Assembly: GCA_047967505.1 (NCBI GenBank)
Contig: CM106539.1
Length of the DNA: 64,000 bases
Direction: 5' to 3' (one strand)
Origin: Dipteris shenzhenensis
Lineage: Eukaryota; Polypodiophyta; Polypodiopsida; Gleicheniales
Shown: positions 59,880-64,000 of the stretch, piece by piece
Layout of the letters: each line of letters opens with the position of its first letter
Numbering within the stretch: the first letter of the stretch is position 1
Position numbers and translations under genes: made by a program
The notes under the pieces: generated by a model
What the model saw: only the letters and a program-made list of their open reading frames with translations
The model's database searches: none
What the model was told of the DNA's origin: nothing

Positions 59880-60718
59880 TAGGGTTTGCAGTGGAGCGAT
59901 CAAAAATAGACGATACTCAAACACAACTGAAGAACAGAACTCAGAAAACATAGTGCCTATCGGTAATATGAAAAATTGAATACAAGAACCTCACGCCGTT
60001 GTGTCTCAAAGACCGTGGCTGAGGTGAATTAGAAAGATGATTCCATGTAGAGAAACAGTAGAAAATGATAGCAGCAAAGGGAGCGAAACGCAGTCCTCCG
60101 TGTAGCTTGATGATGACGAAGATGATGAAGGGCTGGAGCTGCCCTAGGAAATGGCTGAAAACCAGCATGCTCTGAGGACGGAACCTTCAGGCTATCTGGA
60201 ATAGCAACACGATGAAGAAAAGGAGCAGATTTGGGGCAGAAGGAGCAGATCTGGAGCAGAGGAGCAGAAGGGGCAGATCTGGAGAAGGAGGGGACAGATC
60301 TGGAGCAGAGGAGCAGAAGGGACGGATCTGGAGCAAAGGGGGGCAGATCTGGAGCAGAAGGGACTGCAGCAAAGGATGGAGGAGGTGTAGAGCAGCTGCA
60401 GGTCCTGTCCTGAGGTAGGAGAAGATGGCAGAAAGCAGAACTGGAGCAGGCGGGGCTGCAGCAAAGGATGGAGGAGATGAGGAGCAGCTGCAGGTCCTGT
60501 CCTATCACTGAGAGTGTGGGGGCTAGTGCCTTTATAGGCCTGACCTAGCTGGTCGGCCAGCTGGTCGGCCAGCTGGTTGGCCAGTTCTGGTCGGCCAAAC
60601 CCCTGCTAGCTGCTGGTCGGCCAGTTCTGGTTGGCCAGACCCCTGCTGGCTGACCTTTTGGCTGACCTGCAGACTAGTATGTTTGCCCCATAAATTGGGA
60701 ATTGCTAGTTGCTTAACA
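59880..60718 (-). repeat. composite element, left LTR
   Basis: About 839 bp, near-identical to 61520-62370. A purine tract (TGAGAGGGGG on the minus strand, 60719-60728) precedes it, so it was a 3' LTR. It contains a minisatellite of AGATCTGGAGCAG units at about 60222-60365 and CTGGTCGGCCAG repeats at about 60548-60640. Confidence 0.9.
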
Positions 60719-61505
60719 CCCCCTCTCAATTGCCAATTTGGAGGGGCAGACATTGTGTGCTTGGAGCTTCGTGTAGGGATGTCGGCGGTGGTGGTGGCTA
60801 TCCCTGTGAAATGCCCAAGAGATGATCACAAGAGGAGTGCCCTTGCAAGGGAATTGTTCACTTCCTCAAGTGCCTGAGTTACATGTATGATCAGCAGAAA
60901 TAAGAACACTGTGAAGCTCGAGAGAATAAGCCACTCCCTCTCACCGCCGAAAGGTGGAGGGAAAAGCAAAAGAACAAATATGTCGTAGCAGCACTGATAA
61001 TCCAGAGATGGTAGGATTTCACCAAAGGCAGAAGTCGGAGCTGAACAGGGAGCCAGTGCGTGCCCGATCTTGGACCTCGGGAGAGAGGAGTCTATCCCCG
61101 CCTCCATGCATGTAGAAGATTCGAACAGAAACATCAAGACACATCTGAACAGAAAGGGTCCCGCTTAGGGAGAACTTGTAGATCCTGGAAGTCGATGTCG
61201 ATGGAGATCTGGTAGAGTTGAAGGATCATGACCTCCTTGTTCGAAGGAATGGGGAGTGTCAAGCCTGAAACCGAAAAGGGAGGGAGGGATGGGTGTAGAA
61301 GATGGAGGTAAGAAAGGGAGGGAGGGATGGGAGTAGAAGATGGAGTTCTGAAAGGGAGGGAGGGATGGAGTTTACTCCCTTAGTGCACAGCAGAATGAAG
61401 AGAAAACTGATATGTTCATAGGAGTGATGCTCCCCGTACCTATGGCCTCCTTGAAGAAGCAGGATCTTTAGATCACCAGAGATCTCCGGTCTTTAGATCA
61501 CCATG

Positions 61506-61517
61506 GCTCTGATACCA
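61506..61517 (-). promoter_or_regulatory. composite element primer-binding site
   Basis: GCTCTGATACCA on the plus strand is the reverse complement of TGGTATCAGAGC. It lies two bases from the LTR. Confidence 0.92.
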
Positions 61518-61519
61518 TA

Positions 61520-62370
61520 TGGAGAAACGATAGGGTTTGCAGTGGAGCGATCAAAAATAGACGATACTCAGACACAACTGACGAACAAAACTCAGAAAAC
61601 ATAGTGCCTGTCGGTAATAAACTGAATACAAGAACCTCACGCCGTCGTGTCTCAAAGACCGTGGCTGAGGTGAATCAGAAAGATGATTCCATGTAGAGAA
61701 ACAGTAGAAAATGATAGCAGCAAAGGGAGCGAAACACAGTCCTCCGTGTAGCTTGATGATGACGAAGATGATGAAGGGCTGGAGCTGCCCTAGGAAATGG
61801 CTGAAAACCAGCATGCTCTGAGGACGGAACCTTCAGGCTATCTGGAATAGCAACATGATGAAGAGAAGGAGCAGATCTGGGGCAGAAGGAGCAGATCTGG
61901 AGCAGAGGAGCAGAAGGGGCAGATCTGGAGCAGGAGGGGACAGATCTGGAGCAGAGGAGCAGAAGGGACAGATCTGGAGCAAAGGGGGGCAGATCTGGAG
62001 CAGAAGGGACTGCAGCAAAGGATGGAGGAGGTGTAGAGCAGCTGCAGGGCCTGTCCTGAGGTAGGAGAAGATGGCAGAAAGCAGAACTGGAGCAGGCGAG
62101 GCTGCAGCAAAGGATGGAGGAGATGAGGAGCAGCTGCAGGTCCTGTCCTGTCACTGAGAGTGTGGGGGCTAGTGCCTTTATAGGCCTGACCTAGCTGGTC
62201 GGCCAGCTGGTCAGTGGGCCTGCCAGCTGGTCAGCCAGCTGGTTGGCCAGTTCTGGTCAGCCACACCCCTGCTGGCTGCTGGTTGGCCAGACCCCTGCTG
62301 GCTGACCTTTTGGCTGGCCTGCAGACTGGTATGTTTGCCCCATAAATTGGGAATTGCTAGTTGCTTAACA
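61520..62370 (-). repeat. composite element, right LTR (5')
   Basis: 851 bp, minus strand from TGTTAAGCAACTAGC to TCGTTTCTCCA. It carries the same internal minisatellites as the left LTR and is followed by the primer site. Confidence 0.9.
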
Positions 62371-62400
62371 CCTTCCAAACACCCTCTAAAATTGCATGCC

Positions 62401-62625
62401 ATCTTTCCCCAATTTCGCCCCTTCCTCTCCAACGAATTAACAAATCTCCCTTCCTATCAGGCACCAATTGAACAGTAGACGTCTTCCCACACACGGAGAC
62501 CACTCCATCCCTACCTACTAACGAAATTGAGCAATTCCTAGCCAAAGCAGTGCAAAAAAAGAAATTTGCACCTACCTGGAAGATCAAGAAAAATTCTCTA
62601 TCTACAAAAATTCGCCCTCTAGGAG
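62401..62625 (-). pseudogene. Gypsy-3 upstream ORF, right part
   Basis: An open minus frame begins just after the primer site ('KATPRGRIFVDREF') and contains 'GRDGVVSVCGKTSTVQLV' and 'WRGRGEIGERWHAILEG'. No domain was recognised. The same frame continues at 59640 beyond the composite insertion. Confidence 0.5.
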
Positions 62626-62626
62626 T

Positions 62627-62639
62627 GGCTTTGATACCA
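62627..62639 (-). promoter_or_regulatory. Gypsy-3 primer-binding site
   Basis: On the minus strand TTGGTATCAAAGCC directly follows an LTR end (GTCGTGTCA, 62642-62650). This is a one-base variant of the initiator-Met site. Confidence 0.75.
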
Positions 62640-62641
62640 AT

Positions 62642-63290
62642 TGACACGACCACAGGCTGGGCTGCTGGTACAACCAATTACATCCAACCAGTCCACAACC
62701 ATCCTGGTGTCCCATACCACCAGGAGGCGCCCATAGGTCCTCAGGACTGCACTGGGAATCGGAGCTACACTAGAAAGCAAGTTTGCTTCCGCAACATGCT
62801 CCAGGATCTAGACCAGCAAGGAAGAGCTAGACCTGCTCTGACTTGCATGAATGAAAATTGAACCCCTCAGCCCCTTATATAGGCTGTAGCCCCAGTGCTG
62901 CTAAAATAGCGAGAACCCTAACTCGTCCATAGCCCTTGCAACTCAACCTGAGAATCGCCTACCTAGCTATCAAAGCTAGTCCTGTGTGCCTAAGCACACG
63001 CCAGATACGATCCGTGCAAATGACAGCGGGGAGGCCAAGGTTGCCTTTACCCCTCCACTTGTGCTTTCAAGGTCTGTAGTATCTCTTCCAATTACAACGA
63101 CAATGTAACTACTTCTAATCACTCTCCACAACGCCAACTCAGCATGCCCACAATGCAACTGATGTGGACAATTATCTCTCTCTATAGCATAAGTGGACTT
63201 ACAAGTGGAGCTGGTCGTCACGATATACAGTTTTTTACAGTTACAAGGAATGCTGGAACTCAGCAAAAGGGAGGACGATGAATCCCCTGA
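62642..63290 (-). repeat. probable Gypsy-3 5' LTR (right end not fixed)
   Basis: On the minus strand an LTR ends at 62642 (TGTCA) before a primer site. A TATA-like sequence on that strand lies at about 62873-62884 (GCCTATATAAGG). No second copy is in the window, so the outer end is a guess. Confidence 0.5.
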
Positions 63291-63559
63291 GTTCAATCTG
63301 GCATTGTTCCCTTTACGACGATCCTTCCGACCAGGCAGAGCAGCCAGTTCAATCTAGTGAGACAGTCAAAGACGACATTAGAGGGTTTGTTCCTTTTAAA
63401 GGAGGCAGCAATCAGCATCCAACAACAAAGGTAGATTTGTTCGTCAGCAAACCAAGAAGATACATTGCATTGCATCTTTGGTCACGCCCAGCACCCAAAA
63501 AGCAATCACATGATGGCCCCATATGTTAATATATGGCCTCCTTGCATGGATCATGACAC

Positions 63560-64000
63560 CATATTTTGCTCAGCTTGACTTTCTTGCAACGATTCACAAT
63601 GTGCCCAGTCTCAAGGCAGTAACAGCACTCCACGCGTCCCTTTTAAAAGAAGATTAGTGCCTTTTGTATGAGAAATGGAAGGCGTTTGCTAAGCTTGTTC
63701 CTTTTGAGCATCTACACAACTCTTTCCACCCTTCTTGAGCCGATATTCCAGCTCTTTAGATACTTCAAGCAATCAGGCTGAGTCTTCTCTGCTGTCAGGC
63801 CATGAAGTAGTTCTTGACTCATAAGTTTGGTGGTTACAATACACCATCTGAGATAATCTTGGCTGTCCAAGCTTACAATGAGGTGCTCAATGGCATGTGG
63901 GAAACTGCAACCATTCATCTACAAAGTTATCGCCTTCATCAATTGCTGCATATGTTCAATGTGTTTCACAACCCCTTCTGCCTTCAGAATCTTCACGGTA
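63560..64000 (-). pseudogene. Copia gag fragment with zinc knuckle
   Basis: Minus-strand frames read 'IEHLIVSLDSQDYLRW' and 'LLHGLTAEKTQPD', the order seen in Copia (UBN2) gag. Further left, after frameshifts, comes a complete CCHC knuckle, CCYCLETGHIVNRC (about 63589-63630). The element runs off the window edge. Sequence 63290-63560 between it and the Gypsy-3 LTR shows no recognised feature. Confidence 0.7.

Larger units (their letters stand above)
59671..62370 (-). mobile_element. composite non-autonomous LTR element
   Basis: Read on the minus strand: LTR (62370-61520), primer site, about 0.79 kb of internal DNA, purine tract, second LTR (60718-59880), then a second, partial copy of the start of the internal region (59879-59671). 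No gag or pol domain is present, so it depends on enzymes from other elements. A 33-bp deletion between two GAT triplets removed the primer site and LTR end beside the second LTR. A 30-bp direct repeat (28 of 30 identical) flanks the whole unit: 59641-59670 and 62371-62400. Confidence 0.85.

Noticed and set aside
60029-60508. Ser/Pro/Leu-rich minus ORFs inside the composite LTRs (also 61675-62154)
   Set aside because: They translate the AGATCTGGAGCAG minisatellite and occur identically in both LTRs; no coding signal.

Overview
This window reads as nuclear DNA of a land plant, built almost entirely from repeats. There are at least seven distinct LTR retrotransposon remnants of Copia and Gypsy type with initiator-Met tRNA primer sites, degenerate Arabidopsis-type (TTTAGGG) telomere-like repeats, very long CT microsatellites, and one multi-exon gene with GT-AG introns. 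A decayed Penelope-like reverse transcriptase and a plant-style DUF7869 / En-Spm-like protein hint at a gymnosperm or seed-free plant rather than a typical angiosperm. That is inference; no marker gene fixes the species. There is a 100-N assembly gap at 2548-2647.

Layout. 1-5.5 kb: AT-rich DNA, about 3 kb of CT-rich satellite-like DNA, a CCCAC-rich tract and about 0.8 kb of degenerate telomere-like repeats. 5.5-9.2 kb: a broken transposon-like gene, with an En/Spm-type domain, internal repeats and a DUF7869-like core. 9.9-17.3 kb: one small unknown ORF, a strong GC-rich hairpin, a G-rich purine tract and microsatellite modules. 17.3-20.5 kb: Copia-1, decayed and cut off inside reverse transcriptase at a GGA tract. 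20.7-28 kb: a field of short tandem duplications plus the tail of another Copia. 29-31 kb: a Penelope-like RT remnant (minus strand) and a Gypsy integrase/chromodomain remnant (plus strand). 31.8-32.9 kb: the last five exons of what looks like a real host gene (minus strand), just upstream of which sits the 5' end of Copia-4.

34.9-64 kb is a stratified pile of elements. The oldest clear layer is Gypsy-2 (minus strand). Copia-3 inserted into its gag/zinc-knuckle region with target duplication GTAAT. Gypsy-1 (41,359-49,403), which has one uninterrupted 1551-residue polyprotein, then inserted into Copia-3 with target duplication ATTGT. The 5' halves of Copia-3 and Gypsy-2 are not next to their 3' halves. 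They lie at 54.3-58.3 kb in the opposite orientation. Matching target duplications (GTAAT and its reverse complement ATTAC), complementary break points in the Copia protease and a preserved Gypsy-2 reading frame show that a segment of about 7.6 kb (about 50,675-58,300) was inverted, either in the genome or by misassembly. A 361-bp hAT-like MITE sits in the Gypsy-2 5' LTR, and the Gypsy-2 3' LTR preserves the matching empty site.

58.3-64 kb holds a minus-strand element, Gypsy-3, interrupted by a composite non-autonomous LTR element (LTR-internal-LTR-partial internal), and a Copia gag remnant at the right edge. No tRNA, rRNA or CRISPR locus was seen. Apart from the Gypsy-1 polyprotein and the five-exon gene, nearly every coding trace is a pseudogene.
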